Part shown: piece by piece, positions 1 through 10,435 of the stretch
Position numbering within the stretch: position 1 is the first letter of the stretch
How the letters are laid out: each line of letters starts with the position of its first letter
Source of the DNA: Collybiopsis luxurians FD-317 M1
Taxonomy: Eukaryota; Basidiomycota; Agaricomycetes; Agaricales; Omphalotaceae
DNA: 64,000 bases
Reading direction: 5' to 3'
Assembly (NCBI GenBank): GCA_000827265.1
Contig: KN834754.1
Coordinates: 326,831-390,830, forward strand
Notes under the pieces: model-generated
Database searches by the model: none
Told to the model about the DNA's origin: nothing
The model's input: the letters and a program-made list of their open reading frames with translations, nothing else
Translations under genes and position numbers: made by a program

Positions 1-46
1 CTGCAAGAAATGCGGGGCCAAGTTACAGTAATACAATACAACTCCA

Positions 47-1074
47 CTACTCCTTTTCGTCCTTCCCTTCCATCTCCCCATCTTTTTTCTCTTCCGGGTT
101 TAAAGTACCTTGTTGTGGTGGCGGCGGTTGGGCCGTGATTCCCGATACATTCCCCTGCGGTTGTTGACCTGCCATCGCGGCCTGTGTAGCAGCAAGGTGT
201 GCTCTCAGCGCAGCATTTTCTACTCTCAGTTGATCTACCAGGGCCCTACATTCCTCCCATCGACGATTAGCTTCATCTGCGGAAGCCAAAGCGGCATCAA
301 GAAGCTGGGAGCGAGACTCGAGGGCTTTCACATGTCTGCGAGAGGTAGAGTTCAGGGCAGGAAAGAGATTTAACGATGCGACACTCACTGATCCCTCCTT
401 TCTCTAAATGCCCTCTGAGCCTTCCTGTTTTGTTCTGCTCGTTTACTATTACTCAGCTGTCTTCCACCGTTGCCATTGGAGCTGTTTGCGGCGCTGGACG
501 ATGCCTCGATCTGCTGTGGTTGTGATTGCGAGGGAGGTGACTGCTGGGGTAAACCCTGGGGAGGAGCAGGCATACCACCGGCCGTATAGTCCCCACTAAC
601 CAAACTTTGTATCCCGGCAGGTAAACCGGCGAGACCTGGGGGTAGCACACCTGGAATGGCCTGCAAGCCTGGGGGAGGATGAGCATAGTATCCTGGTGGA
701 AGGGGGTGCATCAAAGCATGTGGGGGTGGAAGAACATGCTGGACGTGCTGGAGGTGCGCTGGGAGGCCTGGATGACCTGGATGGGGAGGAGGCGGGCTGG
801 TTGCAGGCTGAGGGGCTGGGGACTGTGTAGGTTGAGGGAGGGGAGCAGGGGGGCCTTCTGCTGAAGTTGGAGGTGATTTGCGCTTACGCGATGAACGCGT
901 TGCGGGAGCTGTTGATGCAGAGGCTGTAGTTGTAGTATTGTTAGTGGACGAGGTCTCTGGTTGTTCGGTGGCGTTGTTAGCAGGAGGATCGGGGGGAGCA
1001 GGAGTAGCGGAGGGCGATTGGGCCATGGCTGGGGCAGATAGATTCAAAGTTGCCGGGTAGCTCAATGTCGACAT
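47..1074 (-). CDS. bZIP transcription factor (YAP-like basic region)
   Basis: Two exons, complement(47..335, 389..1074), joined over a 53-bp GT-AG intron, giving about 324 aa. The first ~200 residues are low-complexity Pro/Ser/Gln sequence (an activation-type region). A basic region follows, with SKRAEQNRKAQRAFRERRDQ next to HVKALESR across the splice, then a leucine-zipper-like helix (L-L-A spaced heptads). The N-Q-x3-Q-R-A-F-R pattern is the fungal YAP/PAP1 type of basic region. The C-terminal tail is short and acidic/charged. It is a sequence-specific DNA-binding dimer acting in the nucleus; the target genes cannot be told from sequence. I see no YAP1-type Cys-rich domain, so a redox-sensor role is not supported. 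The start is the first ATG, with a pyrimidine-rich leader upstream. Confidence 0.85.
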
Positions 1075-1403
1075 TCTATTATCCTTTTCTCTCTCTCAAT
1101 TAGCCGGGACGATGCGCGAGGTATTAGTCAGAGCGAGATCAGGTAAGCCGTTCTTCAATTGTTTGTTTTTCTGTTTACTATTCGGCTTCTCTTCGGCATG
1201 TCCCTCGTGACCATATCATGTAAGCGTTATTGGCTAATTTCCAACTACTCCTTCCGAACGAGGCTGCACCGACTGACTAAACTAACCTATCGACTAACAC
1301 TCCGAACCTAACAGATACTTGGGCATTTTGCAAAATATAATATATTCGTTAAGAGCGTATAGCAGTAATAAATTACAAACAATGCTCGAGTCAACATTTG
1401 AAA
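1075..1403. other. Intergenic: bZIP promoter and leader
   Basis: No coding potential. A CT-rich tract lies just upstream of the bZIP ATG, as is common in basidiomycete 5' leaders. The far end abuts the 3' end of the degenerate membrane-protein gene. Confidence 0.5.
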
Positions 1404-3511
1404 CTAAATGTGCGGAAGGAAGCCTGTCCATTGGACAGCTTCAAATACCCCAGGAGACAAATTTCTCAGTTCCAAGAATGGCAGAATAATTAGAGAAAGC
1501 CGAGCAAAAATGTAACTGATTATTGCCGCCATGAAGATGTACATGAGGTAGGACATCCACCATGAGTTCGACGCATCGGGTTTAATGTCAGTAATTAAAT
1601 CAACCAAGCCCAGATAAAGTGGTGCACAAGTCACCAGAATTGAGCATACCTTCCACAGTATCTCTTCAAAGGTGCTGGGAAATTTGTATGTCCAAGCGGT
1701 ACAATGAATAGCGCCAAACAGCACTCCCGCACCGTATGCAATCAATTTATCCAGGGAATTGTCCGGTTCCAAATTGATAGTTCACTGAAAAAATCTTACT
1801 TTTTTGGATCCACCAATCATAGAGCTATCCCTGGGGTTCCTTTGAGCAATCGTATCCATGGAATAGAGCAGAGACTGCAGGAGCTGCTATGGAACACAAA
1901 GTCCATCAAGCAGGATGTCCTTATAAGATCGATGTTGCTCGGGTCGGCGCTTGCAGAGTCGATCCAGGTAATTGTGCACCGCGTCTAGGCCATTATTCAA
2001 TATGTTTCGAAACCAGTTCCTTAAAGAAAGTGGCCATCTCTCTTTTGGTTGAGAAGAAGCACTTGATTGGTCCACGACCTCTTCATCTGTGCCTCTCTGG
2101 GTGATGCAGATGGGACGTCCCACTCCCTGAGGCTTGCTCCACCAGAAGAAATAGGTCAAAACATTCAATGCCGCATAAGCGACAGTCATTGTCTCTAGCT
2201 GCGTGACTGGCAAACGCCTGGCCCATCTGGCCAATAACTGGACCACAAACCAGGTCATTTGAATAATCACGATCAGCTTGCAGAAGCCATCCCTATGACC
2301 TCGTTCCTTGATCTGGGCTTCCGAAATTCTACCAATGAATTTGGCGTGGGCGGCAAATGACCGCAGATCAAATCCATTGGCATCAGAGTTGAGTTCAACC
2401 GTAGCGGTGTCCTCCTCAGTGTGGGCTTCATCCTCTGCTTGCACATTGGATTGGAGATCAGATCAGATACAAGTGTTCTTCAGAAAGATGGAAGGAAGGA
2501 AGGGTACTGTGTTGGTCCCTATATGAATATTATCAGCGCTATTGTCATTGCCACTGGATATGTAATTGTTTGACAAACTGGTAATACCAATGGCAATACG
2601 TCGCTCCTGGTTCTCAAAACTTTCCAAGATTTGTTGTTCTGCCTCTTTGGAAGGAACAAATCGGAGGACAGAGACATACTTCTTGCCCTTGCAAAATGTG
2701 AATCCCCCCATAAGGAGCATGTGTCCTGGTCCATCCTTTATACCCTATTTCCAAAGGTAAGCAATGCTGTCGAGCGTGTTCAAATTACATACGCATGGAG
2801 AGCTTTCTGGCTGCAAACCATTGTCGAGCTGCCCACAAAACCAGCAGCCCTGGTGCAAAAACAGCAGTCATCATCAATCTTAACTTGCGTCGTATCACTT
2901 TCCATGGGCTTTCACCGGGTCCGGGCACATTTGGATGGACCGAGATCCAAGAGGATACTGACACAGCTCCAAACTATTTGAAACAATGTGCGGCAGTTAT
3001 CTACGTCTTGACACCGTGAGCTTGCAGCTAATGAGGATCTACGGTTGGCTTCTGCCGCTATAGCAGTGGACTGTACCGTGAAGGCTTGAAGGTGGGCTGT
3101 GGATGGAATGATCATACACAGGATAGAGAAATGGACAGTGCTAATGACAAAGTTTGCGGCGAGAGCGGGGGAGTCGACAAATTGCAGACCTCGCAAAATG
3201 ACTTTATCGAGCACTGTAATAATAACACCATGCTTGAACCTTGAGGGTGATTCAGAATGCCGACTGTCAATACTGGTACTATATACAATACTGCTACCAG
3301 GCAATCAGATCTCGTCATCTGGGAGTGCGCTGTCGACCCCACTCATGGACTCTAAGTTACCAAGTAGGCGAAGCTGAGATTGCGCGAAGATGAACAGAAT
3401 ATGTGGTAATTCAACCAAAACATTTGCTCGGGTGCTTGTGGTTTTGGCCAACCAGAGGGCCTCAGCATTAACATACCTCTCTGGGGAGTACTGCACCTTA
3501 CTTACCAACAT
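1404..3511 (-). pseudogene. Degenerate copy of an agaric multi-TM membrane-protein family
   Basis: Fragments in several minus-strand frames rebuild, in order, one member of a large uncharacterised agaric family: NCRTLFQIVWSC (~2980), SVHPNVPGPGE and an AARQWFAARK helix (~2800-2940), GWTRTH then MGGF (~2700), a LPVTQLETMTVAYAALN segment with WWSKP (~2150-2260), FGAIHCTAWTYKFPS (~1670) and the hallmark C-terminus LPFLELRNLSPGVF followed by a WTGFLPHI end (1404-1480). The family is membrane-embedded with several hydrophobic segments and has no assigned function that I know of. Frame changes are needed near 2948 (about 14 bases seem lost between the two N-terminal motifs), near 2712 and near 1785. 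In-frame stops at 2463, 1887 and about 3304 might partly fall in introns. I read it as a decaying paralogue; unusual splicing is the alternative. The 5' limit is uncertain. Confidence 0.6.
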
Positions 3512-4276
3512 AAGGAGATGTAGTATTGTGAGGTACTCATACTATCACATAGGCCCAAATTTGACGTGTCCACTTGGATTTAATTAGGCGAGGACAAAGC
3601 GCACAACACAGAGCAAAATACTAAAGGATAGGTGAAAGCAAGGGAACGGAACTTTCACTACTCCAAGCTCACGTTGCAGCTACGTGCCAACCCCCTTGGG
3701 TAGAAGCTTAAAGCCAGTTTCCGGCTCCTTGGTAGTGTGGCCGTTATGAAGAGCTCAATTTTTTTTTCGGAGCATAGAAGTTGTAGCGAGGTGAATAGCA
3801 TCAATGTAGAATTTCTCGGGAAGCACAGGACCTCCCACTTATGAAGTACCGACCGATTGATTGATTTTTGAGATTTTTGTAGACCCAGGATTGGTTTGTG
3901 ACCGGGAAATATCGGCATATACCAGTACCATCTGGAGCCACTACTCAACCACTACTGGTCCATATTTGAGCCTGGGATGCCGACGCTCATGATAAAAATC
4001 GGGCAGAAATCTGGTCAATTTACCTCAGATAAGCTGGGGGGAGAGGGAGAGGGGTAAAAGCGATGGTGAGAGGAGGCTTGTTGCTAAATCCTAGCCTTGT
4101 GGGTTTGTCGAATTAAATCTTTTGTAAACGGAGCAGTGGCTTTCCCTTGAATTTCGCATCGTCTAAGAGTCTTAATAAGAGGCGCCCGAACACGGCCACG
4201 TGCACTTCACGTCGATCATCAAACCAACTTTGTTTCTTATAACTTTACGACCAGCACTCCGCACAACTTTGTTATT
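3512..4276. other. Intergenic region upstream of chitin synthase
   Basis: 765 bp without a supportable gene. A CACGTG palindrome lies at about 4197-4202, and the chitin synthase ATG follows a CT-rich leader. Short ORFs here show no family resemblance. Confidence 0.5.
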
Positions 4277-7200
4277 ATGGCTTTTCATCGGCTCAATTCT
4301 TACGAAGATGGCTCGAGCACCTCCAGCCATGGCTATTACCCGTCATACAGTGATGAATCCGACGATATTGCCGACGAATACAGCACAACCGCTTCTACGC
4401 CCCAACAGCATCATGACGACTACCCGAATGATGCAGAAGGATTCACGGAATACGCGCAGCCTTCAAGCTCGTTTCAAAGATATCATCCAGGTCAATATCT
4501 TGCCCCCATCCATACTGGAGAAACCCTCCAGCTCGGAGAGGAGCATTCAACGATTTACACCCAATCTAACCCTTCGACTCTTTCATATGGCCATACACAA
4601 CCGTTCGATCACTCCATATCCGAAGAATATTATTCCTACTCTGGATTTGCCAGAGATTCCGGCTCCGCACACTCCTATACATCTGCCCTAAATTACGACC
4701 CAGAAAGTTCTGTCTATTCATCTGGGACCGGCTACCACAACTTTCTTCCCCCACGCTCTCGCTCTCCAACTCCAGCTGCTGAAGATGAGGACTACTATGT
4801 TGTCGGAAATGACAGCTTCCATTACACAGGAAATGGCTCTTCTGGATTAGGGCATGACCCGGAAAAGATGGCTGCATATGGGCCGTTGCCCACGCCGACT
4901 ACCACAGAACCGATAACCCCCGTCGAGACGCGCCATTTCGGTCCCGCGCCTAGTGGACGAGTTACTCGTCGACATAACATGAAGAAACGAGTTCAGTTAA
5001 CGAGAGGGAATCTAGTGATTGAGCTTCCGGTTCCCCCAAACTTGGTGTTACCGCGAATGGGAGAACCAGAGATGATGAAGACGAGATATACGGCAGTGAC
5101 TTGCGACCCCGATGAATTTGCGAAGCAGGGATTCTCGTTGAGGCAGGCGGAGATGCATCGGGAGACCGAGTTGTTTATCGTTGTCACCATGTATAATGTG
5201 AGCATTCTGTGCTCTTCTTTTTACTTTTTTCTTACTGTTCGTGTCACAGGAAGACGAAATCCTCTTTTGCCGAACGTTGTATGGCGTCATGAAGAACATT
5301 CAACATCTCTGTACACGCAAGAACTCTCAGACTTGGGGTGTCGATGCATGGAAAAAAGTAGGACCAATGTTTGCTGGAAAAAGTTCTTCCTCCAATGACA
5401 CTTATATCAATTTAGGTCGTAGTCTGCATTGTTGCGGACGGCCGAAAGAAAATTCATCCCCGTGTTCTCGACTGCCTCACTCTCCTTGGCGTTTACCAAC
5501 CAGGTCCATATATGAAAAACTTCATTGATGATAAAGAAGTTACCGCTCATCTATTCGAATATACGGCTTCTTTTGGCCTGGATCCCAACCTTCATTTCAA
5601 ATATCCCGATAAAGGGATAGTACCAACGCAAATCATTTTCTGCATGAAAGAGAAAAATCAGAAAAAAATAAACAGTCATAGATGGTTTTTCAACGCGTTT
5701 GCGTCGGTCTTGCAGGTGCGCGAATTCCTTCACAATTAACTACCACCGATACGTTGAACTACTGCTGGCAGCCCAATGTCTGCGTTCTTCTTGATGTTGG
5801 TACTCGCCCTGGAAACAAAAGCATCTATCGGTTGTGGAAAGCATTCGATCTCAACTCCAATGTCGCGGGAGCATGCGGGGAGATTTCAACGTACAAGGGC
5901 AAGAATTGGTCTTTGCTTTTGAACCCGTTAGGTATGCGCTACACTGCCACCATCCTTGAATCCGGATTAATGAAGCTTCAATAGTCGCGGCCCAAAATTT
6001 CGAGTACAAGATCAGTTGCATCCTTGATAAACCAACTGAGAGCTTATTTGGGTACATCAGCGTACTTGTGCGTTTCCGACATCCAGTTTATCCTAAATAA
6101 TTGTACTCAAGTTACTCATAAGCCTGGGGCATTCTCGGCTTACAGGTGCGTGTCTTTCTCAAAAGTCTGGGCAGAACATTTAACAATTTGCAGGTATATT
6201 GCATTGCAAAACAACGAAAAGGGTGTTGGCCCTCTGGCGTCCTATTTTAAGGGAGAGGTCTTACATGGGCGCGACACCGACATTTTTACTTCCAATATGT
6301 GCAAGTGATTATTCTACTTGATTCGATGCCCGGGACTGATATAGTGAATAGACTTGGCGGAGGATGTAATTTGATTATTTCCATGTTCGATATACCCAGA
6401 AGATGACTTTTCTTATTAGCGTATTCTGTGCTTTGAGCTGGTAGCTAAAGCCAATTCAAATTGGTATGTCTGCCTTCCCGAATTCTAATCGCGGACTCAT
6501 CTACCGATTCCTCTGTAGGATTCTTAAATACGTAAAAGGCGCAGTAGGCGAGACCGATGTTCCCGACTCTCTTCCTGAATTTATTGGCCAGCGTCGACGA
6601 TGGCTGAACGGGTCATTTTTTGCCGCCACTTATGCAATAACGCACGTAGGGCAAATTATGCGCTCAGGGCATAGTTTTACGAGGAAGATTGTACTGCTAC
6701 TTGAGACAATTTATAACGTTATTGGTATTATATTCGCATGGTTCAGCATTGTAAGTTCTTCGTCTCCTCCAGCCACTATATGTGCTGATGTGCGGCAGGG
6801 AAACTTTTTTCTGTTTTTTGTGCGTTAATTTCCCATTCCTTATGACCTGTTATCCAATTCTAATGTTACATGTTGAGGTTGTATTAACGAGTTCGCTGGA
6901 AGACCGTTCTTTTAATATGGAATGGATAGGAGCTATTAATCCAATAATGCACGTAAGTCCGCGGTTCATACGGCTGGCTAGATGCCCAGACGAACTAGAC
7001 ACTTTGCAGTACATACTTGCCTTCATGATCGCAGCATGTTTCCTGTTTTCTATGGGCAACAAACCCCAAGCTTCCAAACAGAAATACCTACTAATGACGG
7101 TCCTTCTGGCGCTCGCTATGATGTATATGTCTTTCGCGGCTATCAAATGTGCAATCAAAGCAGCTCAACAAGGAGGCAGCGCCAACTCTGTGATGCTTTT

Positions 7201-8131
7201 CAGTGTGATTATAACCTATGGGTGTAAGTCTATCTTCATTCGATCCTCACTCGAACCACTGGTGACTTCTTTTGACTCTAGTGTGGGCTACTAGTAGTGT
7301 GCTGGCATTCGATCCTTGGCACATGCTCACCAGCTTCATTCCATATATGTTACTTTCGCCGACGTACATCAACATTCTGAACATGTAAGATGTCTTGTCG
7401 CATGTACTTTTTCAGTCCTTACTCACAATCCCTGTACCAGATACGCATTTTCTAACCTCGACGACGTAAGTCCGCTAGCTTTGATGTTTCTCCAATGGAA
7501 GTAATTTTTGTCAAATAGATTTCTTGGGGCACCAAACAAGACTCGGTCGAGATTGACCTTGGTGCAGTTATGCCGAATGGAAAGTCTCAGGTTGATGTCG
7601 AGATGCTTTCCACGGCTGCGGATGTAAATGAAATTTATCAAGAAGCGATAGAGAACTTGAAGCAAAGAAAGAAGGTCAAAAAGCCTACAAGTTCGACGAA
7701 CAATGCCGCAGAGAAGGAACAGGCCGCAAAGGATTACTACGCTAATGTCCGTACTAATGTGGGTTACTTCGTGTTGGTGTCCCACCTATGCCGAAGCTCA
7801 ATTCAAACTTCTAGGTCTTATTACTTTGGGTCATTACTAACGTCAGTCTCCTGCTTTGTTGCTCGCCCGAGACTCCAGTCGCTCATCGTGCATTGCCAGT
7901 GTCTTTTGATTATTGCGATATTGCAAGGCAGTGAGCTTTCTGGAACATTCGGAGACTCGAGTTCAAGTGGTCGAGTCAAGGGCTACCTTGTTTTCATACT
8001 GGTTTTCACTACTATCAGCAATTTGATTGTAGGTTGGTTTCAATTCAGCAGCTGCCTTGAATACTGACGTTCTGGAGTAGCGATTCATTGGTTCCACATT
8101 TTATCTCTTAGTAAGATTAATAACAGGATAA
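4277..8131 (+). CDS. Chitin synthase (division 1, class I-III type)
   Basis: About 19 exons: 4277-5197, 5250-5357, 5416-5715, 5772-5931, 5985-6067, 6123-6145, 6194-6300, 6352-6365, 6420-6463, 6519-6750, 6799-6819, 6878-6952, 7010-7223, 7282-7384, 7441-7465, 7519-7758, 7815-7841, 7900-8028, 8081-8131. The ~220-residue N-terminus is Ser/Tyr/Asp-rich. Next come the chitin-synthase N-terminal segment and the GT2 core: [10 protein letters not shown], the [11 protein letters not shown] donor site, [14 protein letters not shown] and the product-binding QR-R-R-W motif (near 6590). Several membrane spans follow, then NLDDISWGTK and a last pair of spans ending in RFIGST. It polymerises UDP-GlcNAc into chitin at the plasma membrane. 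Many exons are tiny (14-27 nt), and the intron at 6301-6351 uses a GC donor. No frame break was found, so it looks functional. Confidence 0.95.
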
Positions 8132-8224
8132 GTTATATGCACATCGTGAATGCGACCAAGTGTTGTATGTATCGGTGACATGACAGATTTATTAGATATT
8201 TATTGTGTTGTACAGAAGTAGTGG

Positions 8225-9646
8225 TTATGGATACAAGTAAGCATAAAGAGTCTTGGATTCCCTGGTCGCAGATGCGGGATAATCACGACGCAGTGGTCGA
8301 TGCCGTGCGACTCGGGCAGGGGAACGAGAAGGCGAAGAGCTAGAGCGATAGGACTGCCAACGAGTGGCGTTTTGCCTAAGCCTTTGAGGATTGACAGCCT
8401 CCAGGGTACGGTCAGGGTCGTCCGAATGAATGGATAGAGAGTTGAATGAGGTTTCCAAGGGATGTTCCACCTCGGACAGCTCGCCGTCAGCGTCCGACTC
8501 TTCAATGGCAGACCATGATTCCTCGAACTCTGCGGGGGTGCCTTCGGAAAGAGATCTCTCGTCGATATCCGAAAGATCATGGCTTATGCCTTGATGACGA
8601 GAAACAACAGATTCGACATCAGAGTCAGCAAAGATGGAAGGAGCCAACTCGGAGTCTGAATCAAAGCGCGAAGAGTCATCGAAGTCTGTCGCAGGAGGTG
8701 TATCTAAGGATGCGGCCGCTTGACGATCTGGTCGACTGACGTTTGGTCGAAGAAGGAAGGTTAATCTGAAGCCTGCAACTTCTTTGCCTGGTAGAAGGTT
8801 AAATTGTCAGAAACTGTTTTCAAATATTGTTGAGGGAAACTGGGTGCATACTGAAGCTGACAATGTTATGAAACCTAGCACAGCAATGAACGACATAGCG
8901 AGCAAACGCATCCTCAGGAATACGCCAAATAAGCTGCTGTGGAGTCCGAGCAACTTCAAATATTGAGCCATTGTCGATAATCGGACGCCCGGCAGAGTAA
9001 TCTATGCTCTGGGCCAAGTCCGGGTTAAGCTCTACAAATACAGTGTCGAGCCAACGCAGCAGCTCATCCTCTACGACCCGCACTAGATTTTCTGCACGAA
9101 AGCCGGCCCTACGCAAGTCTCTTCTCATACCTCTCAGGCTAAGGGAAAACCTCCCGGCATCTGCGGAAGTGAAATCGGTTACCGGAGCTGGGTTTACAGG
9201 GAGCTTAGAGTTGCGGGGAAGATAAGGAGGCAAAGGTTCTGGAAAGGTAGCTTTCAAGGGTTTAAGCTGGAGAACATAGTCCTTCCTCATAGCCGGAGTG
9301 ATGTGAGGGTTACCAAGAAAAAGTGCTGGGGAAACGGATAAGCTCGTATCGATCGTATCGTTCGTCATTCAAAGATTTTCTACCCACCATTTTCTTTCCG
9401 ACGTACCCATCGCCTACCCTCGTTTTCGTCCCGCTTAGTCTTCTTGTACACAGTCTGTCTCGATGAGGGAGTAGTATTCGTTCTTGCTTCGTACAAATGG
9501 CCGTATCGGTCTTTGATTCCGGGGTTGCGCAGTATCGATGGAAACGATAAGGGCAAAGGAGCATCCAAAGTGGAATTTGGCTTCGAATAAACGGGCTGTT
9601 GAGCAACAGCCAAAATCTCATTCAGGTCCATGAAGGTAGAGGTCAA
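8225..9646 (-). CDS. R3H-associated N-terminal domain protein (probable)
   Basis: Three exons, complement(8225..8787, 8852..9325, 9388..9646). The N-terminal ~90 residues end in a basic stretch (RRWVRRKEN). The splice then reads into LGNPHITPAMRKDYVLQLKP, which resembles the R3H-associated N-terminal region of fungal proteins. A mid region (AFARYVVHCCARFHNIVSFS) may be the short R3H-like part. The C-terminal ~190 residues are acidic and Ser-rich, ending in an Arg/Ser patch. R3H proteins generally bind single-stranded nucleic acids; no specific role is known here. The 3' end faces the chitin synthase 3' end 93 bp away. The start codon lies only 28 bp from the inverted-repeat element at 9675, so its promoter must overlap that element. 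Confidence 0.6.
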
Positions 9647-9674
9647 AAAGTCAAGATGACTCAGGAGTTACTGA

Positions 9675-9916
9675 ATCTTCGCCTCAAGGACCCGCAAATT
9701 TGGCGGATCACGTGGTTAGTTACGTAGGCTCCTGACGCTATTTCCGCGGGCCCGTTGCGCGCCAACTGACTTTGCTTTTGTCGTCGAATAAACTGGCATT
9801 GTAAAGTAGATTTAGTTGAACTTCATAGAATTAATAACTAGAATACACCAAAAGTGCATTGAAGGAACTATCTATGACCAAAAACAATGAGCTCGGCGCT
9901 AGAAAAAATCCCCAGC
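9675..9916 (+). repeat. Left inverted-repeat arm of the MITE-like element
   Basis: This arm matches the reverse complement of 10096-10358 nearly base for base, including the stretches around CCGTTGCGCGCCAA, AGTAGATTTAGTTG and ATTAATAACTAGAATACACC. The arms differ by scattered substitutions and a roughly 20-base indel near 9785 / 10235. Confidence 0.8.
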
Positions 9917-10095
9917 AAACTGTTGGGACATTTTCCTTCTTTGCAGTTGCCTTGTCGCGTGCATGGCATTGGCATATATGACATTTTTTGAGGTAAGTCA
10001 ATTCTTTTTCTGGGGAAATGTCGCGACTTTTCCGGTGTATTTACAACCTTGGATTTACCATACCTTCCATCGGCGTCGAGAATGTGGGAGCCATA

Positions 10096-10358
10096 GCTGG
10101 GGATTTCTTCTAGTGCCAAGCTCGCTGTTTTTGGTCATAGAGAGTTCCTTCAATTCACTTTTGGTGTATTCTAGTTATTAATTCTATGAAGTACAACTAA
10201 ATCTACTTTATAATGCCAGTTTCCTATGTACTGCATTCGAGTTGTGCAACGCGACAAAAGGAACGTCAATTGGCGCGCAACGGGCCGCGGAAATGGCGTC
10301 AGGAACTCACGTAACCACACGTGATCCGCTCAAATTTGGGGGTCCTTGAGGCGAAGAT
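10096..10358 (-). repeat. Right inverted-repeat arm of the MITE-like element
   Basis: Inverted partner of 9675-9916. The scattered mismatches show that the two arms have diverged since insertion, so this is not a recent hairpin or assembly artefact. Both arms keep a CACGTG core near their outer ends. Confidence 0.8.
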
Positions 10359-10435
10359 GGTTACTGATAGGGATGCAATAAATGACTGAGCGTTATGAGA
10401 GATAATAGAGTACTGATTACTTCCACAAAAGATAT

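Larger units (their letters stand above)
9675..10358. mobile_element. MITE-like element with long terminal inverted repeats
   Basis: A 684-bp palindromic element. Its ends are a perfect 18-bp inverted repeat (ATCTTCGCCTCAAGGACC), extending into imperfect arms of about 242 bp (9675-9916) and 263 bp (10096-10358) around a ~180-bp non-coding centre. The element is flanked by near-identical 9-bp direct repeats, AGTTACTGA (9666-9674) and GGTTACTGA (10359-10367), which differ at the first base. Long terminal inverted repeats with a ~9-bp target duplication fit a Mutator-type (MULE) non-autonomous element; hAT (8 bp) is an alternative. It holds no ORF of note. It sits between the 3' end of the PPR gene and the start of the R3H-associated gene. 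Confidence 0.75.

Noticed and set aside
408..1060. Plus-strand ORFs across the bZIP gene
   Set aside because: They are the antisense of a Pro/Ser-rich coding exon, with no family match and biased composition.
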